64,000 bases of DNA, taken from contig JAPJBO010000061.1 in NCBI GenBank assembly GCA_030068145.1, positions 414,502 through 478,501 of the forward strand, given 5' to 3'. Source of the stretch: Diplonema papillatum. Lineage: Eukaryota; Euglenozoa; Diplonemea; Diplonemida; Diplonemidae. The position numbers and the translations under genes are program-made. The notes beneath the pieces are model-generated. The model made no database searches and was not told the DNA's origin. It was given only the letters and a program-made list of their open reading frames with translations. Positions 10,690 to 20,934 of this stretch are shown here, in pieces (the first letter of the stretch is position 1; each line of letters opens with the position of its first letter).

Positions 10690-10850
10690 AGTTATGTTGG
10701 TGTCTAGCAGAACGTTGCGTAGCAAATGTGCACGGCAGAACGTTGTGTAAGACGTTGAGCATATTGCATTGCAGTTACGTTGGTGTTTAGCAGAACGTTG
10801 CGTAGCAAATGTGCGCGGCAGAACGTTGTGTGTCTGAGACATTGCGTAGC
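10690..10850. repeat. Tandem GCAGAACGTTGCGTAGCAAATGTG repeat in divergent units
   Basis: Units built on AGCAGAACGTTG, CGTAGCAAATGTG and CGGCAGAACGTTGTG recur two to four times. The block truncates the Crypton-like coding fragment that lies to its right on the minus strand, so the end of that reading frame is repeat-derived. Confidence 0.55.
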
Positions 10851-11036
10851 AGACTTCTGTGACTCGTGCAATTTGTCCAGGTACAGGACAAAGTCAGTTT
10901 TTGACGGCTTCCTCGTTTTGATTTTGGCAAACGTTGCGAACGCTTCCCACTCCGCCTCGTACACAGGTGCACTTTTTGCAGGCACCTTGGCGTTCTTCAG
11001 AATGTCATCTGCCTCGCGCTGGCGCTTCGACGGCAT
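10850..11036 (-). pseudogene. Crypton-like tyrosine recombinase, N-terminal fragment
   Basis: The minus-strand frame starts at 11036 with MPSKRQREAD and continues through a helical segment (PVYEAEWEAFATFAKIK, then KPSKTDFVLYLDKLHE) that resembles the core-binding domain found before the catalytic domain in Crypton-type tyrosine recombinases. After residue 62 the sequence enters the tandem repeat and the match ends, so the catalytic R-HxxR-Y part is absent. A similar pattern is found at 34816-35223 on the other strand. The assignment rests on the fold-like sequence pattern only. Confidence 0.4.
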
Positions 11037-11199
11037 CGGGATTTTGATTTCTTCCTCTGTCCTTGGGCTGTTTTCACAGTTGGCAGGATCAGAAAGGATG
11101 GATTAGACTCAAAACGAGCTCAAAACACGCGATTTCACTCACCACAGGGAGAAAAAAAATTTTGCGAGGGGTCTCCCCTACAGATTTCTGCCTACGACC

Positions 11200-11365
11200 T
11201 TATTTTGCGCCGCCAGCTATTTTCAGTCGGAAAAATAAACGAATTTATTTCGCCGCCAGCTATTTTCAGTCGGAAAAATAAACGAATTTATTTCCCTAGG
11301 GACAATAAATTTCATTTATTTGTTTCGACTGAAAATAGCTGGCGGCGCAAAATAAATTCCGAGAT
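11200..11365. repeat. GCCGCCAGCTATTTTCAGTCGG direct and inverted repeats
   Basis: Two tandem units of CCAGCTATTTTCAGTCGG followed by AATAAACGAATTTATTT (about 11208-11293) are followed by an inverted unit at about 11328-11361. AT-rich, self-pairing, without coding potential. From here to about 11600 the sequence consists of ATAGGCGAAATATAGGCT-like units. Confidence 0.6.
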
Positions 11366-12121
11366 CGGAAAAAAATAGATTCGTTTATTTGTCCGGCCTG
11401 TGTAAACACAACGGAATCCTGTCAAAAAATAAACGAAATTTATCGTCACGCTCCGCAAGCCATTTCCACCAGAGGGAATTTATTTTTCCCAATAAAGATA
11501 TAGGCGAAATATAGGCTCATATAGGCGAAATATAGGCTAAATATGGGCTAAATATAGGCTAGATATAGGCATATAGGCGAAATAAATTGCGCATAATTTT
11601 TGTGCAGTATTTTATTCGAAAATATTCCTGGTCACCATCTGGACCGAGAGTCGTGCAGTTTTGTGCGGAATTCGTACGCAAACCCGATGGTCCGGTAGCC
11701 AACGAGCTGAAAGCGCCAATAACGACATGTTAGGGTTGGCTGACTGGAAGAATTAGGTCGGAGACCCGGCGGATAAACCGGGCAAACCATAAACTTGCCA
11801 CGTCTGTGGAGTTGCCGTAGGCCGCTACAGCCGCAAGTTGCACACTTCGTTCTTTTGCGGAGAAGAAGTCATTCACTTCGGCCGTGGGTGTCTCCGCTGG
11901 ATTTTTGTGTCCTTTCGTCTTTGCACGCTGCTGCTGTTGTAATCCGCTGAAGTCGGCTCTGGGTGGTAAGGAGGCGCACCACTCGTCGTAAACCACCGTA
12001 TCGCTCGGCAGTCAGCCCCGTTTCTCACACCAGTTTCTCAAATCGGGCGAGGCAACTGCTGCACTTGCCATGCAGCGGCGGCCACTCCAACGTGCTTGAT
12101 GCCATGTCAGCCGCGTGAGTC

Positions 12122-12411
12122 GTGCTTCTTACCTGGCGGCGTTTTTGGCTGTCGTCGTCGGCTTGTCGTTGTCGGGTTTGCGTCTACGCCGGGCTGCGCT
12201 GCAGGCAAGGTCAGCGCGAAAGCATTGCCTTTCGGCTTGTGTTTGCTGCCCTTAGGGCGACCTCGTTTGCGCTTTGGCGCTGGCTTTTCGGACGACTTTC
12301 TGTCTTCGCTGGTCTTTCGGCTTCGGGCTCTTCGTTGTCAGACTCGGTCGTTGCGACCACGTCAGACGACCGAGACGAGGCGTCAGAAACGACCAGCTTT
12401 CTCTTGACCAT
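12122..12411 (-). pseudogene. AT-hook protein, first exon, frameshifted
   Basis: The minus strand starts with an ATG frame (MVKRKLVVSDASSRSSD) rich in acidic and Ser residues. After a frame change near 12310 it encodes KRKRGRPKGSKHKPKG, a canonical AT-hook that would bind AT-rich minor groove. The AT-hook frame then continues to a possible 5' splice site, GCCAG|GTAAGA, at about 12134. Another open frame on the same strand (11730-11996, Gln/Lys-rich, unknown) could be a later exon. The frame change means this copy is broken or mis-sequenced. Many transposase genes and chromatin proteins begin this way, so the family is unknown. Confidence 0.4.
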
Positions 12412-12620
12412 GCTTTTCCCGTTCTGGAAGAATAAGAACGTGGAGTCGTGGTTTCACACTCATGCAAACTAGACCACCGTTGACCAACCTCTTGTCGACA
12501 CTCGATGCGAAGATGTCCTGTTCTTGGTGAACGTGCTCTAAACGCGGACAATTGCTGTTTCGACGGCATGACACAGCCTTTGTTGTGCACGAAGGCGAAG
12601 CAAACATGGACCCAGCTATG

Positions 12621-12778
12621 CGTACATTCTCCAATCTGTGACAGCCTTCATCATGCACACAAGCAAAATCACGTAGTCAAAGTCGAACCTAACTACGTGC
12701 GTACATTCTCCAATCTGTGACAGCCTTCATCATGCACACAAGCAAAATCACGTAGTCAAAGTCGAACCTAACTACGTG
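12621..12778. repeat. 79-bp tandem duplication
   Basis: Two essentially identical 79-bp units starting with CGTACATTCTCCAATCTGTG, at 12621-12699 and 12700-12778. No coding meaning is evident. Confidence 0.85.
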
Positions 12779-12935
12779 ACCTTGGGACACTGTTTTTTCG
12801 CGCGAACATGTTCCAGCAGCCTTTCTCAGTTTCTGACAGCACAGAGCCGCGTTTCTGCACGAGAAAACAGCCAGTGAAGTCAACAGGAAAATATTATTAA
12901 AATATTGGTGTAATTCCCTTATATCCCAACACTTG

Positions 12936-13050
12936 AAATTTTGTTCCCTTATATCCCAATGGGATTGCCTTGGGCAAGGCAATCCCATTGGGATATAAGG
13001 GAACAAAATTTGTTGTCCCATTGGGATATAAGGGAACAAGATTTGTTGAC
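12936..13050. repeat. Perfect long palindrome, family C
   Basis: Arms of at least 37 bp (12936-12972 and 12975-13011) are exact reverse complements around a 2-bp centre. They contain TTCCCTTATATCCCAATGGG. Further half-units lie on both sides (about 12910 and 13016-13040). A second cluster of the same units is at 14560-14755. This looks like a dispersed palindromic element rather than a gene-associated site. Confidence 0.85.
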
Positions 13051-13059
13051 CACAGAACC

Positions 13060-13400
13060 TGGCCAGACCAGTCAGTCCGACCAGCCTGGACAGACCAGAC
13101 AGCCTGGACAGCCTGGACAGCCTGGACAGCCTGGACGGCCTGGACAGCCTGGACAGCCAGACCAGTCAGTCCGACCAGCCCGGACTGACCAGACAGTCCA
13201 ACCACTGGGCAAACCAGGCAGCCTGGACAGCCTGACCAGACCAGTCAGTCCGACCAGCCCGGACTGACCAGACAGCCCGGACAGACCAGACAGTCCGACA
13301 AGCTTGGCAGGCTGGAGGCTGGAGGCTGGAGCCTGACCAGTCTAGTCCGGCTGACCCAGAGTCCGACCAGCCTGGACTAGACCAAGCCCTGCAAGATCAA
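13060..13400. repeat. GC-rich minisatellite (CCTGGACAG units)
   Basis: Repeats of GCCTGGACAG, mixed with GACCAGTCAGTCCGACCAG units, run for about 340 bp. Open frames across it (Gly/Gln/Pro-rich on one strand) are a product of the repeat and are not called. Confidence 0.8.
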
Positions 13401-13628
13401 CAGGAAGGGTGGGTCTTCTAGGTCCCTGGTTTCTTTCAATGGGAAGAACGGGAACAAAAATAGTTACCCAATGAACAGATGTCCTGCTGCAGGAAGGTAC
13501 AAGGTTGTTAAAAGTCCACACGAATCACAGGAGGTAGAACATGATTCATGGATTAAGTTTGAAAGTACGAATCACAGGACGTGGAACATGATTCGTAGGA
13601 CCGCTGAGCACAAAGTTACCAAGTTTTC

Positions 13629-14030
13629 AAAACACCGCAACGGAGCAGGCGCCCGGCAGGCAATAGGCTCGGTCAGGACTGATCCCTCACACCGAAGTGA
13701 TCACGGGTTGCCTTGTGAGCGTAGATGCGCGGGGCTGAACTCAGGCTGCATGAGTGGGTTTTGTCAGGTAACAATGGCCCTCCACACCGGATCTCAAGAG
13801 TAAGCTTCGTTTCCAAAAGTCGTGATCAAGTCTGTATACCCACAGAAGGCGCGAACTTAACGCAAGGACCCTTCAGACGTGGAACGCATTGGTCAGAAAA
13901 GCAAACACCGCAACGGAGCAGGCGCCCGGCAGGCATTAGGCTCGGTCAGGACTGATCCCTCACACCGAAGTGATCATGGGTTGCCTTGTGAGCGTAGATG
14001 CGCGGGGCTGAACTCAGGCTGCATAGTGGG
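13629..14030 (+). repeat. Direct duplication of a 125-bp block, 273 bp apart
   Basis: The block beginning AAACACCGCAACGGAGCAGG and ending AACTCAGGCTGCAT occurs at about 13629-13752 and about 13902-14027, differing at a few bases. The intervening sequence is unique. I see no gene here. Confidence 0.75.
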
Positions 14031-14559
14031 TTTGCGGAACTGCCGTAGCATCGATCAGCGAGTAAACGTATCCATCCCTGGCCGTGGCGCTCGATGGCTT
14101 CGGTAAACCGCATCGCGTATACAGACGAGACTTGACTCCGTACTTAGAGAGCGAATTCCGTCGATCATGGTGCAGATGACTTTACGCAGGACGATGCAAT
14201 ATTACCCCTCCCTTCCCTCTTTGCCCTCCCGAAAAGAAAAGGCGTCGTTGAGCAGAGTGTAAAAAAGGATACGGGTGCACGAGCACGCGGGGCTCATGCA
14301 GATGGAAAAAATCGGCCAATTTATCCGTAACGTAAAACACGCAAACATGCAAGAAGCCGCAGCGCAACCGGATGCAAAGTAGGGCAGTGCTAAACATGTG
14401 CTGACTGCTCCAGAATAGAAATTGAAACCTCATTTTGGAGGTAAACGCAGCCTCAGATTTGGAATTTTTTTGTTTCAACGGCACCAATCGTCCCCGAATA
14501 GTCACTTTGACCCCCGGAAAAATTTTTTTTGAAGGGGTCCCCCAAAAATCGTCATGACC

Positions 14560-14755
14560 ACAAATTCTGTTCCCTTATATCCCAATGGGACAACAAATTT
14601 TGTTCCCTTATATCCCAACCAATTTTGTTCCCTTATATCCCAATGAGATTGCCTTGCCCAAGGAAATCCCATTGGGATATAAGGGAACAAAATTTGTTGT
14701 CCCATTGGGATATAAGGGAACAAAATTTGAAGTGGTGGGATATAAGGGAAATTCA
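14560..14755. repeat. Palindrome cluster, family C, second copy
   Basis: Several TTCCCTTATATCCCAATGGG units in one orientation are followed by the inverted units, around a CTTGCCCAAGG centre at about 14653. It is the same family as 12936-13050 but less perfect. Confidence 0.75.
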
Positions 14756-15154
14756 CCTAAAATATTATTTTTGAATATTTCTCGAATATTTCTGCATTAT
14801 TTTATATTGTTTCTGAATTTATTTCGCCTATATGCGCCTATATGCTATTATTTTGTTGCCTATATGCGCCTATAAAAAATATATAGGCGTACATGTATGG
14901 ATTCTGGCCCAAAAAAAAAGGTTTTTTTCAACGCCCACCTTGGGTGACTGAGCCGTGGTTTACCCTTCAGGCAGCCAGCTAGACCTGCCAGAACCTGAAA
15001 ACCTCCTTCAGGTTTCGTGGCTGTGTCGAAAAATACATTCCGAGGACGTTCTTGAACGCTTTTGAATCCGTTGAGCTCAAGGACAGTCTGGGGCCCTGGA
15101 ATGGAATTGTAAACGAATTGCATCGTACCAGAGAGTTTTTCCTTTGGTAATCGT

Positions 15155-16144
15155 TCAGGGCCAAAACCCCTGGCGGGGGGGAGACCCGCAGGGATGATAA
15201 AACACAACCCCAGTTTCGAAAAATACAAAAAATACAAAAAATACAAAAAATACGGTATTTTTTGTATTTTTTGGTGTTTTATGGATTGCCAGCAGCATGA
15301 TGCCGAGCAGGGCCTGCTGGACCTTCGCACCCGGGATGTGTGCGATTTCCTTCAGCCGGCGTCCCCTGCGCGTCCGGCGGTCGTCCCGCGGCCCGCTCGC
15401 TTGGCCGCCGTCAGTCACCAAGAACGACGGCTGCCCTTGCTGCCTTTTCCTCCTGTGCCCTTTCCGCCTTTGCCGCCTTTTCCGTATCCACGCCGTACAT
15501 ACGGCGGGGCGCCCTTACCCGAGCCGCGACTGGCCTGGGTCTTCTTCGTCTCCTTCCTCTGCCGGTCGACCTCCTTGTCGACGTCCTCGACCATCTCCCG
15601 TATGTCGGACGGGTAGTTCGCCCACTGCGCCTTCCTTTCGACGGCCTGCACGGCGCTGGTCGAGCTTCCGCTTGATCAGAGCGCGGATTTCATCGTCGAT
15701 GACCTCCTGGACGAGGGCGTCCTCGATCTTGGGAGTTAGCTTGCGGATGCGGGGTGAACCGCTCCTCCGCCTCCCGCTTCGCGGCTCGGGCCCGGATTGT
15801 CTCCGGTCCCCACTCGCGATGGGCCGTGTCGTAGAACAGCCGCAGGTCTCGCAGCCAGTTGAACGAGCTGGCGGCTTCGGATGCGGTCGGCGCGGCGGGG
15901 TCCTCCACACCGGCTTCCTGTTCGCGGGCAGGGCTGCTCGTGCCGGTGCTTCACCCTCCGCCTCGTCCGAGTCATCTTCGTCCTCGTCGCTGTCGCCATC
16001 ATCCCCGTCTTTCTCTGCCACGATCCTGGCCTGCAGCTCCCGCTTTCGCTGGATCCCGGCAACTACCACACCGAGTTCCGCGGCCAGCGCTTTCAGCTCG
16101 ACCACGGTCAGTCCGGCCAAGTAAGCGTCGGTGACTTTCGGCAT
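15155..16144 (-). pseudogene. SAP-domain (possibly Gag-like) protein, multiply frameshifted
   Basis: The frame starts at 16144 (MPKVTDAY) with a SAP-like helix-loop-helix at residues 12-40 (LTVVELKALAAELGV, then QRKRELQARI), a DNA-binding module, followed by a long acidic stretch (DGDDGDSDEDEDDSDE). Beyond about residue 80 the plausible coding sequence moves between frames: a second frame covers 15690-15908 (SSFNWLRDLRLFYDTAHREW), the first resumes with KIEDALVQEVIDDEIRALIKRKL, a third covers 15415-15651 and ends in a Gly/Lys-rich basic tail. At least three frame changes are needed, so this is a decayed gene. Length, acidic/basic layout and neighbours suggest a retroelement Gag-like protein, but this is inferred. 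Confidence 0.45.
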
Positions 16145-16445
16145 CGTCGATGGGAAGTGCGAACAAGCGGGAAGGGAGGGACGGGAAGCAAGCTACTTTG
16201 TTTCTCTGGACGGATTGGAGCGGCAAACCTGTCGTTCGGATCATTATTAGTCTTCAAAGAAACAAGTTTATTTTCCTACGAAAAGAAGAAGTAGTATGTG
16301 TCATCCTCATCCGGGAACAAGTCAGGGAGAAGAACGGAGCAATCTTTACAAACGAACGAGTGACATAAAAAATATGTCTTCGCTCTTTCGCTTTCCTTTC
16401 AAAAACTGTTGCGTTGACGCATCCACACCTTCGCCCTATGAACCT

Positions 16446-16700
16446 TTAGGGACGCGGGTGGCTTCGTAACGATGCCATTCGCGGTGTGCTTACTATTGTG
16501 GCTCTCATCTGGCTCCATATACTTTTGCCGCGGGTCAGGCCGTCGGCGCGTTGTTCATTTGTTGGAACCCACTGGGGGCAAAGGCTGTAGTTTTGGTCCT
16601 TTGCAATTACAAACATATGCTGGAGCAGTATGTTTCCCATGTAGTTTGCGCTGTGGCCTTTTCGCACGGAGTGTACGACCGGTAGGCTATCGTTCAGGAT
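16446..16700 (-). pseudogene. RNase H C-terminal remnant of a DIRS/gypsy-type retroelement
   Basis: The minus-strand frame reads NDSLPVVHSVRKGHSAN, then LCPQWVPTNEQRADGLTR. A D-S at the start, a KG(R/H)S helix and WVPTxxxxADGLTR are the hallmarks of the RNase H end of LTR and YR retrotransposon polyproteins. The upstream portion (RT and RNase H start) is missing: the frame meets the start of the LINE at about 16700. Either the LINE inserted here or the remnant was truncated first. It may belong with the SAP-domain pseudogene that follows on the same strand. Confidence 0.55.
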
Positions 16701-16719
16701 AAACGAGTGGCGCCGGAGC

Positions 16720-18250
16720 ATGCAGCTGGCCGCCAGGGTTGCACCCGGGAGAATCTTCGCGTGGGTAAAGCAGGCGGAGCGGAGACAGGTGGAGTACCTC
16801 GCGAGAGCAGACGGTTCCGTGACCTGGGACGCGAAGGAGATGGACGAGCTCCTGAGAGGGCCATCCGTCTGGGGCGGAGTGTACGAGCGGCACGGCAGGA
16901 AGGAGACACCGGCGCCCAAGTGGGAGGCGTTTGAAAAGGACTTTCGGGCTCACATCCCGCTGGCGGTCGCGGTGGAGCTGAACGCGATAACGGCGGCCGA
17001 CCTGCGGAAGACGCTTTCAACGATGAAGAAGAACACCGCGCCGGGCGCGGAGGGCTGGCGGGTACGCGAACTGGCGGCTCTCCCCGACGAGGCGTTGCGG
17101 CGGTTCGCGGAACTTTTTGCAGTGGTCGAGAAGACGGGCAAGTGGCCGGAGTCGCTCATGAGGGCCCTGGTCTCGCTCATCCCAAAGGGCGAGGGCGGCT
17201 CCGGACCAATGGACCTACGGCCCATCTCCGTCACGAGCGCGGTCTACAGGCTGTGGGCGGCGACGCGGCTCCGGATGCTGATGGAGTGGATGCTGGCGTG
17301 GGTCCCCGAGGGTATGCGGGGAGCCATCCCGAAGCGTGGGGCCGACGACGTCATGTACGCCATCGGTCTCCGCATCGAGCACGCCGCAGAATGTGGCAAA
17401 CCCTTGTTTGGTCTTTCGGTCGACTTCATGAAGTGCTTCGACCGGCTGCCGCACGAGATCATGTTCCGTTTGATGGAGGTGATGGGGCTGGACCCGGGGG
17501 TACTGAGGGCGATGAAGGCGGTGTACGGAAGCATGCAGCGCCACTTCAAGACGGCGCGGGCAGTCGGGGAGCCTTTCGTTGCGACGAATGGCATAGCACG
17601 CTGAGAGGGCAAGGGTGCCCTCTCAGCGTGCTGTTCCTAAACGCGCTCATCGCGGTCTGGGTGCGGGCCGTGGGGGCGTTAACAACACCGGCCCAGGCGA
17701 TGGACATTCATGCGATGTCGGAGTCCCTCAGGGGGCTCAAGGCCGTGGCCGAAGTCACGACGGACTTCGCCAACGCGACCGATGGGGGCGTCAACGCCGG
17801 GAAGTCGTTATTTTACGCCACGAACGCGGACGCTCCGGGAACGCTCACAGTGCAGGGCAACAAGGTACTGCGGAAGACAAGCTTCGACTTTCTGGGGGCG
17901 ATGTTTGCGGTCGGGAAGGGTGAGCAACCAGCAGGCGAATTCAAACCCGGTTCGAGGCCGCGAAGAACATCGCGAGAAGGGCGAGAAGCCTGCCGATCCC
18001 GATGGATCAGAAGGAGGGGTACGTGGCTGCGTCGCCACAGCGAAGGCGTTGTACGGCGTCTCGGTGTGGCAACCGGCGGGGACGTACATGGAAGGCCTGC
18101 GAGTTGCGACCCTGGCGGGGCTGTGGACCGGCGGCAACAGGAGGTGCGATGCTGTCGTGCTGAACACGCTGTGTCGGAGGCACAGATTGGACCCGCGTGT
18201 CGCCGCGATACATCGGCGGGTGAACACGTTTTCGCAGCAAAGATGGTGAA
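16720..18250 (+). pseudogene. LINE reverse transcriptase domain, frameshifted
   Basis: The first frame (16720-17604) carries the pre-RT region and RT motifs: KKNTAPGAEGWRV, then LVSLIPKGEG, LRPISV, AIPKRGADD, and motif A GLSVDFMKCFDRLPHE. It ends at a stop inside the conserved GxxQGCPLS motif, where an 11-bp insertion (17599-17609) shifts the frame; QGCPLSVLFLNALIAVW continues in another frame from 17610. The catalytic FADD block that should follow is not seen: the sequence goes from PAQAMDIH straight to AMSESLRGLKAV and TDGGVNAGKS. Two more frame changes follow (near 17935 and 18020) before ALYGVSVWQPAG, the usual connection region. This copy cannot encode an active RT. Confidence 0.85.
17596..17631. 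repeat. Hairpin created by templated inverted insertion
   Basis: 17596-17609 (GCACGCTGAGAGGG) is the exact reverse complement of 17618-17631 (CCCTCTCAGCGTGC). Removing 17599-17609 restores an open frame through the conserved RT motif, so the left arm from 17599 looks like a copy of the right arm made in inverted orientation. Confidence 0.85.
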
Positions 18251-18756
18251 GCAGTCGCACTTGGCACCGCTGATTGTTGCCATCCGAGCAGCGCGGCAAG
18301 CAAGGCGGGACCGCCCCCCCGGCGCTCCAGAGGCACCGGGGCGAAGCAAGGAGTGTTCCTGCTCGAGCAAGCGATCACGGACATCGGATGGACGTGGCCC
18401 CGATTCGACACTGTCGATGCCGTCCTCGATGCCGAGGAGGGATGCCCTCGTCTTGACCACCTCCTTGTAGCGCATCGTCCGCCCGGCCTCCCGTAGCTCG
18501 TGCTGGAAGTTGTGCCGAGCGGTCTGCGCCCGCTGCCTCTTCTCTTTCGTCAGCGGCTCGACGTTCTGCACCACCGTCCATTCGCGCCGTCGGCCCGTTC
18601 CTTCCTGCAGGAGACCTGCTGGAGAAGGTCACCATCACCGGCTACCAGCAGGGCCTGGTCAGAGCTGTCATTGCCAACGCGGTACACACCGGCAAGCGAT
18701 GGGAGCAAACAACCTGCAGATTCTGCGACGCTGGTGTCCCGGAGGACGAACAACAC

Positions 18757-20448
18757 ATGTGGTGGGACTGCGTCAAGTGGATCGACGTGCGTGGCGCGTA
18801 TCCGAATGTGCTCGCTCGGCGGCCAGAGATGAAGCCGTGCATGGCTCTATGCGGCGTCATGCCCAAGGACACGATGGGTCTCGACTTCGACGAATGCAGG
18901 GAGCTGGCGGCCGGGATGCAGCTGATGTGCGTCGAGATCCTGCTCGGGAGGCAGCGGGCCGACGGCATCCTCGAGCAGGACTGCCGGCGCAAGGAGCTCA
19001 AGGTGTCGACATATCCGTGGGGGTGGGAGCCGCAACGGCCGACGGCCAGCCAGACCATCAACGTCGACGGTGCGCGGCCGGACCGCAACGCATGGAAGGA
19101 CACCCACGAGATGCTCCTGGCGCTGGCAGAATGGTGCTCGACGAAGCGGTGGTCCGAAACCGGCAAGGAGGCCTCCATCTCGTATTTCGAGCTCGCTGTC
19201 GATTTTGAGCTGCACAGCGGCCTGACCCTCACGCCGGCCGGCACACAGCGGAGGCAGGAGAACATCGCGCAGCGGCAGCCGAAGGAGCGCTGGACCGTGG
19301 CGGACACGCTGCCGGGAGAGGAGACGGCGGCGTTCTTCGACGGCGGCAGTCGGGGGAACGGGACCAACGGCGCGGTCGCGGGAGCCGGGGCGGTCTTCTA
19401 CGACAAAGGCGTCAAGCAGTGGGAAGTTGAGAAGCCCATCGCCGGGAGAGCGACGAACAACGTGGCGGAATACGTCGGGTTCGTCAGCGTGTTGGCGAGG
19501 TTGCTGCGGGACCCCGTGCCGCCGACACCCCGCACCATCGTCGTCAAGGGCGACAGCGAACTGGTCATTGGTCAGATAAAGGGCACGAAGAGGTGCAACG
19601 AAACACTCCGGCGATACTACGACCAGGCGCAGAACCTGTTGGCGAAGCTGCACGACCGACGGACGACGATCGAGCCGGTGCACATTCCTCGCGAGCTCAA
19701 CAAGGATGCGGACGAACTGTCCAACCGCGCCATGGACACCGCACAGCGACAGGCGGCACAGGCCTACAGCGACTCGGCGACCGCGAAAGGGTGGGCGATG
19801 AGGACCGCGCTGAGCAGGTTGGGCAAGATTGCGCGCGTGAAAGCCGTCCACCCGGCCCTCGAGATGCGCGTCAACCACCTCACCAGCCTCGGGGGACCCA
19901 TCCTCCAGGGCCTCAACAAACGGCCGCAGATCAACAACCGGGAGGCCTTCGAAGCGGTGATGCGGGCGTTCGAAGTCGCCGCCGTACGGCACGTGCCCAA
20001 AAAGATGGCGAACAAAGGACGGGGCGACCAGGGCGGCCACTGGGAGAAGGCGGGTGTCCTGACCGGCAGCTTCCGACCCCAGGCCCACTACCCACGGGGG
20101 TGGCAACACAGCGGCGAGAAGTGGAAGGCACGGGCAAGACACGACCGGGCGACGCACCGCCGCGCACGCGGCGGCGGCAGCCGCCACCTTTGGGACGTCC
20201 TAGCGAACGCCGAGAAGAAGAAAGCCGACGCGCAACGGGCGGGGTGCAGACCGGGATCGTCAACCAACCGCCTGACAGCGGCGGCAGCGGCAGCAACAGC
20301 GGCAGCGACATCGACAGCGGCGACGTCGCGAGAACGCACGGAAGGGCCCGCGGCACAGCACCAGTCCATTCCCCACGCGGGGGGGGATGGCCGTGGAACC
20401 CTCCCCCGGGATGACGAAGGCCGGGGAGAGCCGGGGGCAGTGAAGTAA
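18757..20448 (+). CDS. LINE zinc finger and RNase H region
   Basis: A 563-codon frame that is open upstream to about 18590, so the Met at 18757 is only the first ATG. Upstream codons give TCRFCDAGVPEDEQHMWWDC, a CCHC-like finger. RNase HI follows at about residues 185-330: AAFFDGGSRGNG (first Asp), RATNNVAEYVGF (Glu), VKGDSELVIGQIKG (Asp), and VHIPRELNKDADELSNRAMD (last Asp), so all four acidic positions look present. This is the plant-type RVT_3 RNase H seen in some LINEs. The C-terminal part is basic and Ala-rich. In a complete element it would remove RNA from the RNA-DNA hybrid during target-primed reverse transcription. This half is open although the RT half is broken. Confidence 0.8.
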   Translation: MWWDCVKWIDVRGAYPNVLARRPEMKPCMALCGVMPKDTMGLDFDECRELAAGMQLMCVEILLGRQRADGILEQDCRRKELKVSTYPWGWEPQRPTASQTINVDGARPDRNAWKDTHEMLLALAEWCSTKRWSETGKEASISYFELAVDFELHSGLTLTPAGTQRRQENIAQRQPKERWTVADTLPGEETAAFFDGGSRGNGTNGAVAGAGAVFYDKGVKQWEVEKPIAGRATNNVAEYVGFVSVLARLLRDPVPPTPRTIVVKGDSELVIGQIKGTKRCNETLRRYYDQAQNLLAKLHDRRTTIEPVHIPRELNKDADELSNRAMDTAQRQAAQAYSDSATAKGWAMRTALSRLGKIARVKAVHPALEMRVNHLTSLGGPILQGLNKRPQINNREAFEAVMRAFEVAAVRHVPKKMANKGRGDQGGHWEKAGVLTGSFRPQAHYPRGWQHSGEKWKARARHDRATHRRARGGGSRHLWDVLANAEKKKADAQRAGCRPGSSTNRLTAAAAAATAAATSTAATSRERTEGPAAQHQSIPHAGGDGRGTLPRDDEGRGEPGAVK

Positions 20449-20594
20449 CGAAGCCCGCGAACGGTGGGTGGTGACCCCTCCGAACAGCCTCCCTGGCCCT
20501 GGCCCACGCCTGATGCGGCAACCCCTTAACCCGGGCGGCGGCGCTTTGGCATGAGCCAGGAACCTCAAGGGGAGCAGCGCGAGAGGCATCATCC

Positions 20595-20730
20595 ACCCAC
20601 TTGCCCGCCCATCCACCCACCCGCCTACCCAACCACCCACCTGTTCATCCATCCACCGACCTGCCCACCACCATCCACCCATCTGTCCACTCAACTACCA
20701 ACCTGTACACCTGCCCACCTACCGGCAGCC
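20595..20730. repeat. CCACCCACC/TGCCCACC minisatellite
   Basis: Pyrimidine-rich units of CCATCCACCCA and TGCCCACC type repeat for about 135 bp immediately 3' of the LINE. They may be its tail or a pre-existing minisatellite target. Confidence 0.7.
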
Positions 20731-20934
20731 CCATTTTTTCCCACAAAAATCGGGCTGAGTATCGGGGAGTTTCGGGGAGTTTCGGGGAAGTGTCGGGGAA
20801 CTTACCAGGAGCCCGGACCAGGTGGCTGACCCCCGAAACGCAGAAGCACGTTTACCAGAAAAGAGAGACCGAGACCGGGTGATTTTCAACCCAAAAAGGC
20901 AGGAATCCTTGTGGCTTACCACAGGCTGCGTTCA

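Larger units (their letters stand above)
16700..20590 (+). mobile_element. Non-LTR retrotransposon (LINE) with RNase H, inactive copy
   Basis: From 5' to 3': RT domain (16720 to about 18250), a disordered and partly inverted middle (about 18315-18590), a CCHC-like finger, RNase H and a basic tail (to 20448), then a 3' region containing GCAGTGAAGTAACGAAGC. The same 3' signature (GTGAAGTARCGAAGCTC) is present in two shorter copies at 41700 and 47291, which supports one family. Base composition is markedly more GC-rich than the neighbours. The 3' end runs into a CCACCCAC-type minisatellite. Confidence 0.8.

Noticed and set aside
10321..10762. Similar ORFs on both strands (VSVLVPREARGGVCNP-type)
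   Set aside because: They arise because the sequence is a near-perfect palindrome; both strands read alike.
12941..13267. Gln/Pro/Gly-rich ORFs resembling collagen or repeat proteins
   Set aside because: They are translations of the CCTGGACAG minisatellite.
18847..20187. 446-codon minus-strand ORF opposite the LINE RNase H
   Set aside because: It lies antisense to a clear RNase H frame, is Arg/Val/Leu/His-rich as expected for a GC-rich shadow frame, and has no domain.
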